DNA of 64,000 nucleotides from Agriterribacter humi (GTDB lineage Bacteria; Bacteroidota; Bacteroidia; Chitinophagales; Chitinophagaceae). Below the pieces are notes generated by a model. The model had not been told where the DNA came from. It did not search any database and worked only from the letters and a program-made list of their open reading frames with translations. Every line of letters starts with the position of its first letter. The first letter of the stretch is position 1. Location: assembly GCF_009192765.1 (NCBI RefSeq), contig NZ_VOHQ01000014.1, positions 62,001-126,000 of the forward strand, read 5' to 3'. Position numbers and translations under genes: made by a program. Of the stretch, positions 1 through 9,328 are shown piece after piece.

Positions 1-2477
1 GGCGCAACAGGAAAGCGGCCAGGTGTAAACATTCCGCCAACAAACAAGTCGGGCAACCCGTTTTTATCAATGTCGGCCACCCGGGCACATGATCCGCTGA
101 TGGTTTCGCCGGGCAGGGCATTTTCCAACTGTTTGAAATTTCCTTTACCATCGTTTTCAAAAATCCTATCCTGATAATTTTTGCTTGCAGCGTTATATTC
201 TGCCCCCCCGCTTACGAGATATAAGTCAGTGTCTCCATCTCCATCTGCATCAAAAAACAATGCATCTGTATTGGTAATTTCTTTGTGATTGTTCCAGGGC
301 TGATTCACAGACCGGATAAAACTGCCTTTTGCAGTTTGAAGGTACAATCCGCTCTCCTGTCCCGAAGAAGCGCCAATAAAGATATCTTCGAGACTGTCCA
401 GGTTTACATCAGCTTTTCCCAGGCATGGTCCTGTTTTAGACAACTGAAACGGAAGGAGTGGAAAAATTTTAAAATCTACAAATCCTGATTGCCGGTGAGT
501 AAAATCAATTCCTGAAATTTCAGTAATATCGGTAAACATCGGCTTAGGAGCGGGAGACACATCCGTGGAGGACGGTATTGCTGCGCGGCTCTGGTAAACA
601 GTTATAAGCGTATCTGCTTTCACCTGTTCAAATTGCGATACTTTTCCTCCCGGCCATTTTATTAACAGTGTGCTTACCATGCTGTCGCCACCAAGCCCAA
701 TATGCATTACCGGATCTATTGTGGATTGGAATCCCCGGGTAAGATATTGTTCCTGCATTTGTGATGTGTGATTCGTTTTGATGAATACTTTAGCCCCTAT
801 ACCCTGTGTATTATGACCTTCCCCTATAAAACGTATCTTTAAAAAATGCGTATTTTTATCGTTTGAAGCATTATTCCTGTAAACCAGCGCCTCGTCATTG
901 AGCGTATTAATGATCAAATCTAAATCTCCATCATTGTCCAGGTCTGCATAAGCAGCGCCATTGCTTGAAGCAGTTTTGGTGATGCCCCAATTTTGTGTAA
1001 CATTGGTAAAACTGAGATCGTGATTATTACGAAAAACATGATTATTTAATGGGGGAGTAGGCATTTCCCTGATTTGTTCCCACATCTTCATTTTATCCTG
1101 CGTTTGCCTTTTTGATTTAGATGAATATACCAATGCATATTTTACAAAATCCAGATTGGTCATATCCCTTAAAATGCCATTTGAAACAAAAAGATCCTTC
1201 CAGCCATCATTGTCAAAATCTGCAAACAAAGGCGCCCAGCTCCAGTCGGTATTGGATATGCCGGCAAGTTGGCCGGTTTCACTAAATATGGGAACACCGT
1301 TTTTATCGTTGCCATTGTTTAACTGTAAAGTATTACGCATTTGTTGCCGGTGAAACCCAAGGCTAAGGCGTAGCATATATTTATCGTATTTATCTGGTCC
1401 TTTTAGTGTTTTTTGACGGTAATTGTCTTCCGGCAGCATATCCAGTACAATTAAATCAGGGTTACCGTCATTATTGTAATCTGCAATATCCGATCCCATC
1501 GAAGATTCTGAAATGTGCCGGGCTGCAGTATGTAATACTTCCCTAAAACTTCCATCCTGTTGATTCAGATATAAAAAATCTCTTTCATCATAATCGTTTG
1601 TAACATATATATCGGGCCAACCATCATTATTCAAATCGCTGACAGAAGCATTAAGACCAAAGTTCAGTCCACTGCCGTCTATATTCGCCTGTTCGCTGAT
1701 GTCTGTAAAAAAACCGTTTTCATTTTTGTATAAGCGGTTTCCAAATTTCGGATGTCTTGTTTTCCGGAGTTTATCCGAATTAAAAAAGGGGTTGTAAAAC
1801 ATGTCTGCATGATTTACCATAAACATGTCCAGGTCGCCATCATTATCCATATCAAAGAAATTCACCATGGTTGTAAATGTACCCGGAGCGTCCAGCCCGT
1901 ATATTTTTGCTGATTCTTTAAAATGGGGTATTCCATCCGTTATGCCCGTATTGATATACAGTTCATTGCTTCTTTCTTCATCTGTGCCGGGACCTGAATA
2001 ACAAAGATAAATATCCGGTAAATGGTCGCCGTTTACATCCACAATTGCAACGCCTGTCTTCCATTTCTCCCGGCTTGTGAAACCACTTTGCATCGTAATA
2101 TCTTCAAATTCTAAATCGCCCCTGTTTAGGTATAATTTATTTGCCGTCATATTGCCGGTAAACAATATGTCCTGAAGTCCGTCCTGGTTAAGATCGCCAA
2201 TGGCTACACCTCCGCCATTGTAGAGGTACTCGTAGGTGTCAATGTTATTATTCTCATCTTCTTTTATGTCGTTGCGAAAGGTAATATTGGAATGGCCGGA
2301 AGGCATACTGGTGAAAAGCGTATTTGAATTTTCTTTTGTGCTACAGGCAGGAGAGAGCAGAAATAGCGAGCACCCAAGAATTGCAAACGTTTGCAATTTG
2401 ATTTTAGTTAAAAGCCCAAAAGATAATCCTAATTTGAGGGGGTTATTTAATGATTTCAATTGTACCATTAATTTCAT
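1..2477 (-). CDS. FG-GAP/VCBS-repeat lipoprotein with ASPIC/UnbV domain (3' end outside window)
   Basis: An uninterrupted minus frame runs from the ATG at 2477 to the window edge (825 codons; the C-terminus is missing). The N-terminus has a basic stretch, a hydrophobic segment and a lipobox-like LLSPAC ending at Cys45, so export to the outer membrane as a lipoprotein is likely. Calcium-loop FG-GAP motifs recur (GDLNQDG, DVNGDH, DFDNDG, DLDNDG, DADGDGD, DIDKNG), as expected for a beta-propeller. Residues about 560-625 form an ASPIC/UnbV domain (GIGAKV, then WPGGKV), followed by more FG-GAP repeats. This is the CRTAC1-like family common beside SusC/SusD genes in Bacteroidota; its exact function is unknown, with glycan or surface binding only inferred. 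It is divergent from the SusC gene at 2921. A LacI-type palindrome lies inside its signal-peptide codons. Confidence 0.85.
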   Translation of the reverse strand, partial: MKLMVQLKSLNNPLKLGLSFGLLTKIKLQTFAILGCSLFLLSPACSTKENSNTLFTSMPSGHSNITFRNDIKEDENNNIDTYEYLYNGGGVAIGDLNQDGLQDILFTGNMTANKLYLNRGDLEFEDITMQSGFTSREKWKTGVAIVDVNGDHLPDIYLCYSGPGTDEERSNELYINTGITDGIPHFKESAKIYGLDAPGTFTTMVNFFDMDNDGDLDMFMVNHADMFYNPFFNSDKLRKTRHPKFGNRLYKNENGFFTDISEQANIDGSGLNFGLNASVSDLNNDGWPDIYVTNDYDERDFLYLNQQDGSFREVLHTAARHISESSMGSDIADYNNDGNPDLIVLDMLPEDNYRQKTLKGPDKYDKYMLRLSLGFHRQQMRNTLQLNNGNDKNGVPIFSETGQLAGISNTDWSWAPLFADFDNDGWKDLFVSNGILRDMTNLDFVKYALVYSSKSKRQTQDKMKMWEQIREMPTPPLNNHVFRNNHDLSFTNVTQNWGITKTASSNGAAYADLDNDGDLDLIINTLNDEALVYRNNASNDKNTHFLKIRFIGEGHNTQGIGAKVFIKTNHTSQMQEQYLTRGFQSTIDPVMHIGLGGDSMVSTLLIKWPGGKVSQFEQVKADTLITVYQSRAAIPSSTDVSPAPKPMFTDITEISGIDFTHRQSGFVDFKIFPLLPFQLSKTGPCLGKADVNLDSLEDIFIGASSGQESGLYLQTAKGSFIRSVNQPWNNHKEITNTDALFFDADGDGDTDLYLVSGGAEYNAASKNYQDRIFENDGKGNFKQLENALPGETISGSCARVADIDKNGLPDLFVGGMFTPGRFPVA
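2379..2398. promoter_or_regulatory. 20-bp perfect palindrome, LacI/GalR-type operator candidate
   Basis: AATTGCAAACGTTTGCAATT is its own reverse complement and has the central CG typical of LacI/GalR-family operators. It sits about 80 bp inside the start of the FG-GAP lipoprotein gene, in the signal-peptide codons. Its core GCAAACGTTTGC recurs exactly at 12799-12810, upstream of another SusC gene. Binding by a LacI-type regulator is inferred; no such gene is in the window. Confidence 0.5.
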
Positions 2478-2738
2478 AATAAGACAATATTAAAAATAAA
2501 ATTACTTAACTGGAATAATTACTTTTGGTATACAGCCCTGTTATTTTGCAAAGGGTAATCTTACAAGAACACATCTTATCCACTGAAATAATACAACTAA
2601 CCTGAGCTGAAATATTTTGTATTACGGCAATCAGCGATTGGCGCTATGGAACAGTAGCAACGGACCTGATTTTGAACAAGCCATATTGAATTATATAATT
2701 GTTCGTTTCCCCGATTTCAACCATTTTTTTGAAGAAGT

Positions 2739-2915
2739 ATGAATTATATAGCGATGAAGTTTTGCAGCAGAAGTGTAAATGTGTCGGAACTATTGAGAAA
2801 GCCCGGGTTAACGAATGAGGTGCATTTCCGGATTGAAAAAAGGACGATTACCGTTTTGCCTGACAGGGCCGCGAAGTATTGCTTTCAGCTAAGACAATTA
2901 TATAAACAAAACTAA
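2739..2915 (+). CDS. short ORF, possible remnant of an STN-like domain
   Basis: A 58-codon ATG frame ends 5 bp before the SusC start at 2921. It reads SELLRKPGLTNEVHFRIEKR and then TITVLP. This resembles by eye the second half of secretin/TonB N-terminal (STN) domains, which often end with a 'rIekrtItV' strand. The downstream SusC keeps only the first half of an STN domain, so this could be a displaced or decayed piece of that module. It has no recognisable signal peptide. It may equally be a chance ORF in the leader of the SusC mRNA. The rest of the divergent spacer (2478-2738) shows no gene. Confidence 0.3.
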   Translation: MNYIAMKFCSRSVNVSELLRKPGLTNEVHFRIEKRTITVLPDRAAKYCFQLRQLYKQN

Positions 2916-2920
2916 CAATT

Positions 2921-5900
2921 ATGATCCCATTCCGCACTCGTATTCCCGCCGGGCGAGAAAAATTGTCCCGGGCACTCAGGGTTTTGAAGTTTACTGTGTT
3001 CCTGATTACCTCCATTTGTGTTAAAGTAAATGGAGAGGTACATGCACAACAGGTAACCCTTTCGCTTAAAAATGTTCCCTTATCAAAAGTATTTAAGGAA
3101 ACCGTGATATCCAACATAGATGTAACGGGTACCATTAAAGATGAGAATGGCGAGCCTGTTGCCGGCGCCTCTATCTTAGTGAAAGGAAGCACGGTAGGTA
3201 CAAGTTCAGATGCTGCGGGTAACTTTAAGCTGCAGCTTTCGCAGCAAAAAGTAGTACTGGTGATTTCATCCATTGGATTTGAAACCCGGGAAGTTACCGT
3301 ATCTGCATCTGGTCCTGTAAATGTTGTGCTCGTTAAGAAAGGCGACACAAATGAAGAAATTGTTGTAGTTGGTTTTGGTACACAGAAAAAAGTAGATGTT
3401 ACCGGATCTATTGCTACTGTTTCCGGCGATAAACTTACCCAGGGTATCAATCAGTCGGCTGCCCACGCTCTGCAGGGTCGTGCTTCAGGGGTAACGGTTA
3501 TACAAAACTCAGGCGAGCCCGGTGCAGGTGTTGAAATAAGGATCAGGGGAGCCGGCTCCATCAATGATAATAGTCCGCTGTACGTAGTAGATGGTATTAT
3601 TTCTGGTGGTATAGGTGGTCTTAACCCTGCGGATATTGAGAGCGTATCTGTATTAAAAGATGCGGCTTCAGCTTCTATATATGGATCAAGAGGCGCCAAT
3701 GGTGTGGTAATTGTAACTACCAAAAAAGGTAGGCGCGATCAAAAAACAAGCGTATCATTTAATACAAGCCAGGGTATACAGCAGGCATGGAGAATGCCTA
3801 CTGCCCTGACTGCGGAGGAAAGAAATACGATTCACAAGGAAGCATTAACGAATGATGGTACTCCAACAACTGATCCAATCTGGGATTACTATAATAATCC
3901 GGACAATGCAGTAACAAGAACAGACTGGTTTAAAGAAGTGCTGAAGCCTGCTTATATCTCCAATTATGACCTTGCCATCAGGGGAGGTTCCAGCAAATCC
4001 AATTATTCTTTTAGCCTTGGCTATCTGAATAATGATGGAATAGTAATGAACAGTAATTTTAAAAGGTATAATATTCGATTCAACAGTCAGCATGAAATTG
4101 CTAAAAACCTCACATTGGGAGAAAATATTTCAGTGGTGTTATCAACGCAGAAAACTGCTGAAATCCGTAGCTCTTATACCGGTGTGTTGAGTTCGGCTTT
4201 ATTTAATATGCGTAACATACCCGTATGGCAGGATGAAGAAGCGGGTATTTACGGCACACCATCCGGAGATTTTCCAAATCCTGTAGCATCTTTAAACGCC
4301 AGGGATAATGTAAACAAAGGCGCCAATTTGGGGGGTAATGTTTACTTAGAGTATAAATTCCTGGGTATGTTTACCGCTAAAACTGATTTGGCCTATAACT
4401 GGGGCTTTTCAAAAAATAAAGGCTTTACTGCACTGGCGCCAGGTGGCGGACGCGGCCTTACAGAAAACAGTTTATCTGAAGCATACAATACCGGCAGCAC
4501 ATGGATATGGAACAATACCTTAAGCTTCGATAAAACATTTGGCAGACACCATGTCGCTGCTTTGGCTGGGATGTCGGCAGAGGAGGGTATTTCTGAGTGG
4601 TTTAATTCAGGAACAGCAAAAAGTTTCAGCAACCAGGAAAAAGCTTTACGCTATTTCAGTAATGCCGGAACTTTCCCCGATCATCCCAACGGAAGCGCCG
4701 ATGATTATACATTACAGGCATATTTTGGCCGGGTAAGTTATGAGTATGATGGAAAATATTTGTTCGCTGCTAATATCCGCAGAGATGGCTCATCCAAATT
4801 TGCACCTTCTAAACGTTGGGGCACTTTCCCTTCTGTTTCTGCCGGTTGGAGAATTTCAAAGGAAAAATTCTTTGATGGGGTAGCTGATCTGATCTCTGAT
4901 CTTAAAATACGCGGAAGCTGGGGACAGTTAGGAAATGATAAGATCAGCAATTACCAGTTTTTCAGTACAATAAGCGGTGTAGGTTCCCCAACACTTAATG
5001 GGGACCAATTTGCAGCAGTGGCACAGAACCGGTTAGCTAATAATACCATTCAATGGGAGTTTACCACGCAAACTGACCTGGGTATTGATATCAGCCTCCT
5101 TAACAACAGGCTGTCATTTACCGCTGATTATTATAATAAAGAAACCAGCGATATCCTCGTGCAGGTACCCTTGTTGTCTTCCTATGGCGTGGGTGTTGCT
5201 CCCTATCGCAATGCAGGTACGGTATCCAATACAGGTTTTGAGGTAAGCGCCACCTATAGAAGTTCTGGTACGAAAAAGTTTAATTACGAGGTTACTGCCA
5301 GTGTTGCCACCGTTAAAAACAAATTGAAATCACTGGGTGTTGCCGGTGCAAAAGAGATATTTGTATCTGATTATAAGAACACTTATGTTGGCAGAACGGC
5401 AGAAAGCGAAGCGATAGGTCACTTTTATGTGCTGGATGCATTGAGTCTTTTCCAGTCTCAAAGCGAAATAGACAATTATAAAAATAAAGATGGCGTTGTG
5501 ATTCAGCCAAATGCCGCACCGGGCGATGTGAAATTTGCAGACCTGGATGGTGACGGTTCTATTAGCGCTAAAGACCGCTTTAACGCAGGCAACAGCTTCC
5601 CCCAGTTTACCTATGCACTCAATGTTGCTGCCGGCTACGAGGGGTTCGACTTTAGCATGCTGTGGTCTGGTAGCCAGGGTAATAAAATATTCAATGGACT
5701 GAAACTGGGCGGAATGTTCATGCAGGGTACAGGTTACAATAACGGACCTGAAATCCTGGATCGCTGGACACCCTCCAACACCAACACATCCGTACCAAGG
5801 GTTACCGTGAAAGATGTGAACAATAACAGAACATACAGTACGCTTTATATTGAAGACGGAAGTTTTCTGCGTATGAAATATTTAACCTTTGGATATACTT

Positions 5901-6103
5901 TTGGCGATAATCTTATTGGTAAAGGCATATCAAAACTGCGTGCATTTGTAACATTTCAAAACCTTATCACCATCACCAAATACTCCGGTTTCGACCCGGA
6001 AGTGGGTGCTGATTTAGGCTCAAGCAGCAATATGTACGGTGTAGATCGTGGTGTGTATCCACAGGCAAAAGCTTATATCATAGGCATAAACTTTAATTTT
6101 TAA
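2921..6103 (+). CDS. SusC/RagA-family TonB-dependent outer-membrane transporter
   Basis: The 1,060-residue protein imports oligosaccharides or other ligands across the outer membrane with energy from TonB-ExbBD. Signal peptide is about 1-42. Residues 43-60 (QQVTLSLKNVPLSKVFKE) match the first strand and helix of an STN domain. The sequence then jumps straight to a CarboxypepD_reg-like domain (about 66-140), so most of the STN module is missing. A TonB-box-like EEIVVVGFGT lies near 145-154, followed by a plug (LYVVDG, then SVLKDAASASIYGSRGANGV) and a 22-strand barrel that ends in a C-terminal Phe. It is paired with the SusD gene 11 bp downstream. STN domains normally bind an anti-sigma factor, so the truncated one probably cannot signal. 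Confidence 0.95.
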   Translation: MIPFRTRIPAGREKLSRALRVLKFTVFLITSICVKVNGEVHAQQVTLSLKNVPLSKVFKETVISNIDVTGTIKDENGEPVAGASILVKGSTVGTSSDAAGNFKLQLSQQKVVLVISSIGFETREVTVSASGPVNVVLVKKGDTNEEIVVVGFGTQKKVDVTGSIATVSGDKLTQGINQSAAHALQGRASGVTVIQNSGEPGAGVEIRIRGAGSINDNSPLYVVDGIISGGIGGLNPADIESVSVLKDAASASIYGSRGANGVVIVTTKKGRRDQKTSVSFNTSQGIQQAWRMPTALTAEERNTIHKEALTNDGTPTTDPIWDYYNNPDNAVTRTDWFKEVLKPAYISNYDLAIRGGSSKSNYSFSLGYLNNDGIVMNSNFKRYNIRFNSQHEIAKNLTLGENISVVLSTQKTAEIRSSYTGVLSSALFNMRNIPVWQDEEAGIYGTPSGDFPNPVASLNARDNVNKGANLGGNVYLEYKFLGMFTAKTDLAYNWGFSKNKGFTALAPGGGRGLTENSLSEAYNTGSTWIWNNTLSFDKTFGRHHVAALAGMSAEEGISEWFNSGTAKSFSNQEKALRYFSNAGTFPDHPNGSADDYTLQAYFGRVSYEYDGKYLFAANIRRDGSSKFAPSKRWGTFPSVSAGWRISKEKFFDGVADLISDLKIRGSWGQLGNDKISNYQFFSTISGVGSPTLNGDQFAAVAQNRLANNTIQWEFTTQTDLGIDISLLNNRLSFTADYYNKETSDILVQVPLLSSYGVGVAPYRNAGTVSNTGFEVSATYRSSGTKKFNYEVTASVATVKNKLKSLGVAGAKEIFVSDYKNTYVGRTAESEAIGHFYVLDALSLFQSQSEIDNYKNKDGVVIQPNAAPGDVKFADLDGDGSISAKDRFNAGNSFPQFTYALNVAAGYEGFDFSMLWSGSQGNKIFNGLKLGGMFMQGTGYNNGPEILDRWTPSNTNTSVPRVTVKDVNNNRTYSTLYIEDGSFLRMKYLTFGYTFGDNLIGKGISKLRAFVTFQNLITITKYSGFDPEVGADLGSSSNMYGVDRGVYPQAKAYIIGINFNF

Positions 6104-6114
6104 TTGTCAATCAG

Positions 6115-7596
6115 ATGAAAAAGTATATCATATTCATTTTAATAACAGGCTTATTGAACGGTTGTTCGAAAAGTTTTTTGGATAAGGATCCGCACGAACT
6201 TACCGACGCGGCATTCTGGAAAACAGCAGAACAGGCAGAAGCTGCCCTGGCTGGTGCATATACCCCGCTGTCGGATGAAGAAGCGTTGGGTGGAGAAGAA
6301 TGGTGTGGCATGGAAACCTTTAGTGATATCGGTTATATGAATGATAATTATCCCGATTTCATAGCCATGAGCGAATTCAGGGCCAACCAGAATACAGAAA
6401 ACGATCTTAGTTTGAACAGCTACAAAGAGTATTTCCAGGTAATCAAAAGATCAAGTGATGTATTGGCACATGTACCTGATATTGATATGGACGAAGCGCA
6501 AAAAAAGAGAATTCTGGGAGAGGCGAACTTTTTACGGGCGTACGGTTATTTTACTGAAGTTATCCGTTATGGCGGCGTTCCATTATATGATCCGCTCAAC
6601 GCTGAGGCTGCAGCAATCCGGGCAACAGAGGAAGAAATCTGGGCTACCATTGAAAGCAGCCTGGTAGCTGCAACATCACAGCTTTCTTTCGATCATGAGG
6701 AAGGTCGTCCGGGTGCAGGTGCGGTATGGGGTTTACTGGCTAAAGTATATGCCTATCAAAAGAAATGGCCGGAATCAAAAAGCGCGGCTGAAATGGTCAT
6801 TAATTCGGGCAGGCATAGCCTTTATCCCGTTTATGCTGACCTGTTTACCATTGAACATGAAATGAACGATGAAACGTTGTGGGCGCTTGGCGCAAGGGAA
6901 GGCTCAAACCCTATTACCAGTATGATCATGCTTCCTAATGATGTATGGGGCGGTACGCATGATGAGCAAACAGGAGCAGGCTGGAGATTGGTGAGCGCTA
7001 CCGAAAATTTTTATGATTCTTATGAAGCGGATGATGCAAGAAAAGCCGCAACGGTAGCTAAACGTAACGTGGATATGGTTACCTATAATGGCGTTACCGA
7101 CATATTAAAAGCGCCTAACAACCAGTCTCCGGTTGTTTGCATCAAATTCCAGCAACCGTTTAAAAATGTTGTGGTTAATTTTAGTCCCGGGCTGGATATA
7201 CCGGCTATTCGCTTTGCAGATGTATTGCTGATACATGCCGAAGCCATTATGAACCTTAATGGAGGCGGACCTGCAAACAGAACAGTGGGTGTTGCAGCCG
7301 CTGCGGAATCGTTTAACCTGGTACGTGAGAGAGCGGGTCTGGACCCTATTGCAGCACCCACATTTAATGATTTGATGTATGAGCGTAAAGCAGAATTGGC
7401 ATTTGAAGGTGGCGACCGTCATTTTGACCTTGTACGCTGGGGGCTTGCAGAAGAAGTATATAATGCGCTTCCTGCGGAAGGAACGTATAAACCAAAACGG
7501 ACTTTTTTGCCTGATAAACACAGGTTACTGCCTTACCCTCAAAGGGAAATAGATAACAGCAGTGGAACAATTACTCAAAATCCAGGGTATAATTAA
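6115..7596 (+). CDS. SusD/RagB-family substrate-binding lipoprotein
   Basis: 493 residues. The lipobox is LLNGC (Cys17), so the protein is a lipoprotein that caps the SusC barrel at the cell surface. SusD-family marks include FLDKDP after the anchor, the TPR-like helices with ILGEANFLRAYGYF, and the C-terminal RFADVLLIHAEA and LVRERAGL blocks with a typical LLPYPQREID ending. It begins 11 bp after the SusC stop codon, so the two are almost certainly co-transcribed. Its ligand cannot be read from sequence. No glycoside hydrolase accompanies this pair; its only likely partner is the divergent FG-GAP lipoprotein. Confidence 0.95.
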   Translation: MKKYIIFILITGLLNGCSKSFLDKDPHELTDAAFWKTAEQAEAALAGAYTPLSDEEALGGEEWCGMETFSDIGYMNDNYPDFIAMSEFRANQNTENDLSLNSYKEYFQVIKRSSDVLAHVPDIDMDEAQKKRILGEANFLRAYGYFTEVIRYGGVPLYDPLNAEAAAIRATEEEIWATIESSLVAATSQLSFDHEEGRPGAGAVWGLLAKVYAYQKKWPESKSAAEMVINSGRHSLYPVYADLFTIEHEMNDETLWALGAREGSNPITSMIMLPNDVWGGTHDEQTGAGWRLVSATENFYDSYEADDARKAATVAKRNVDMVTYNGVTDILKAPNNQSPVVCIKFQQPFKNVVVNFSPGLDIPAIRFADVLLIHAEAIMNLNGGGPANRTVGVAAAAESFNLVRERAGLDPIAAPTFNDLMYERKAELAFEGGDRHFDLVRWGLAEEVYNALPAEGTYKPKRTFLPDKHRLLPYPQREIDNSSGTITQNPGYN

Positions 7597-7682
7597 TAAT
7601 TGTCTATAGCAATATGCTTCTTCTGGTTATTAGTAGGAGCACGGTTATTTATAAATGCTTTCAATGATGGCATTACAAAAAG

Positions 7683-7711
7683 GGCGGCAGATGATCAGTT
7701 CATCTGCCGCC
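7683..7711. terminator. bidirectional intrinsic terminator between convergent SusD genes
   Basis: GGCGGCAGATGA (7683-7694) pairs perfectly with TCATCTGCCGCC (7700-7711) across a 5-nt loop. It is followed on plus by TTCTTTT and preceded by AAAA, giving a U tract in both directions. It lies between the convergent SusD genes ending at 7596 and 7739. Confidence 0.9.
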
Positions 7712-7738
7712 TTCTTTTAAAGATATCTTAACCACAAT

Positions 7739-9298
7739 TTATTGCGGATAGCCCGGGTTCTGAGGTTTCAGATTCGGGTTATTCAGCATTTCCTGTACGC
7801 CCAGCGGGAATAGCAGGTGTTTTTCCTGCAAAGGCTGGTTGGAGCTTTTATTGATATGCCCAACAAAGTTGTCGAAGCCATTCGTGGTTTCGTTGTAAAC
7901 TTTTCTTAAGCGTACCATATCAAACCAGGTAATGCCTTCATAACAGAGTTCATGCCAGCGTTCTCTCCATACGGCTTCACGGAAACTATCCTGGGTGTAT
8001 GTGCCAATAGCCGGAGTTACGAGTTCTGCCCTGTCCCTGATCCTTTTAAACGCATCATATGCACTTTGATCGCCGGCTGCTACTTCATTCTGCGCTTCTG
8101 CGTAAATGAGCAATACCTCGGCATAGCGGATCTGAGGTACATTGAGATCATTCCTCCTTGTGCCTTCCACGCCAGGACTTCCAAATGCAACCACGTTAAA
8201 GTGTTTAAAAATATAGGGAGCACCGAGGTCAAAGGGAGCGCCGCTACCATTATGATAATAGCTGGTATAAAAATAACCTTCCTGGTCCTTTGCCCTCAGA
8301 TCGCCGGGTTCATACGATTGGTAGAAAGACAAAGTGGGTACAGTGCTTCCTGTGCCGTTTGCACCGTAAGCGCTCACAGGCTTAAAGTTGGGGAACATAT
8401 TTTCCATGGGGTTACCCGCAACATCAGCAAGATACTGGAGTTCAAAAAGGTGTTCAATTTTGTTTTCTGTATCTACATGATGTACTTCTCCATAAGTGTC
8501 AAAAAGGTTGATGACACCAGGGTTTGCATTGGCGTAATCAATTACTTCTTTGGCCTTATCTGCTGCCAATTTATAATAAGCCGCTCCTTTATTAAGGGGT
8601 TGTCCCGCCATGGTAAGGTATACCCTGGCTAACTCTGCCTTTACAGCAGCCAGTGAAACGCGACCGGTGGCATCCATCCATGGTAAACCCGCGGCTTCTG
8701 CTGCTAGAAGGTCTTCTACAATCAGGGTATACACATCTTCCTGTGCCGCACGGCCGGGAAAGAAATCTTCCGAAGTGGCCGCTTGAGGTGTGGTGATCAA
8801 AGGAATATCACCCCACAACCTTACCGCGTAAAAATAGGCCCAGGCACGAAGGAATTTTGCTTCACCCAGGATCTTTGCCTTTTGTGCTTCATCCATCGGT
8901 GTTATGCCCGGAATTTTATCAAGCGCAAGATTGGCATTTGCAATTACCTTGTACAGTCCGTTCCACCAGTTGATAACATGCCCGGTATTACCATCGTATA
9001 CCAATGAGTACAGGTTATTCAGATCAGAGTTCTGTGCTGTTTCCGTGGTAGAAGTTCCGGTAACGGCTTCCAGCAATTGCCAGTTGGAAGAAAAGATACC
9101 GGCGCCATCGCCGAAAAAGCGGGTATCGGCGTAAATGGCAGCAATGGCCGCTTCCGCATGTTCGGGAATGGTGTAAAAATTATCGGGGGTTAAATTGGAA
9201 GGATCCTGCTCCTCCAGGAATTTTTTACAGCCCGATGCCAGCAGCATCATTCCGCAAAGGATAAGAGCGCCTGCCTTTTTTATTATATTAAAATTCAT
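7739..9298 (-). CDS. SusD/RagB-family substrate-binding lipoprotein
   Basis: 519 residues from the ATG at 9298; the frame could be read 2 codons longer only from a TTG. The signal peptide ends at lipobox LLASGC (Cys24) followed by KKFLEEQDPSNLTPDNFY, a typical SusD start. The family helices ILGEAKFLRAWAYFYAVRLW and the C-terminal IRYAEVLLIYAEA and FKRIRDRA blocks are present. It lies directly downstream of its SusC partner (stop at 9329), with about 30 bp between them, and ends at the shared terminator. It captures a glycan or similar ligand at the surface and hands it to SusC; the ligand is unknown. Confidence 0.95.
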   Translation of the reverse strand: MNFNIIKKAGALILCGMMLLASGCKKFLEEQDPSNLTPDNFYTIPEHAEAAIAAIYADTRFFGDGAGIFSSNWQLLEAVTGTSTTETAQNSDLNNLYSLVYDGNTGHVINWWNGLYKVIANANLALDKIPGITPMDEAQKAKILGEAKFLRAWAYFYAVRLWGDIPLITTPQAATSEDFFPGRAAQEDVYTLIVEDLLAAEAAGLPWMDATGRVSLAAVKAELARVYLTMAGQPLNKGAAYYKLAADKAKEVIDYANANPGVINLFDTYGEVHHVDTENKIEHLFELQYLADVAGNPMENMFPNFKPVSAYGANGTGSTVPTLSFYQSYEPGDLRAKDQEGYFYTSYYHNGSGAPFDLGAPYIFKHFNVVAFGSPGVEGTRRNDLNVPQIRYAEVLLIYAEAQNEVAAGDQSAYDAFKRIRDRAELVTPAIGTYTQDSFREAVWRERWHELCYEGITWFDMVRLRKVYNETTNGFDNFVGHINKSSNQPLQEKHLLFPLGVQEMLNNPNLKPQNPGYPQ

Positions 9299-9328
9299 AG
9301 TCAATATCTTTTAAAATTGTTTAATGAG

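Noticed and set aside
2848-3450. 200-residue minus-strand ORF inside the SusC gene
   Set aside because: It is antisense to a clear SusC frame, rich in Ser/Thr/Val without any motif, and its codons simply mirror the other strand.
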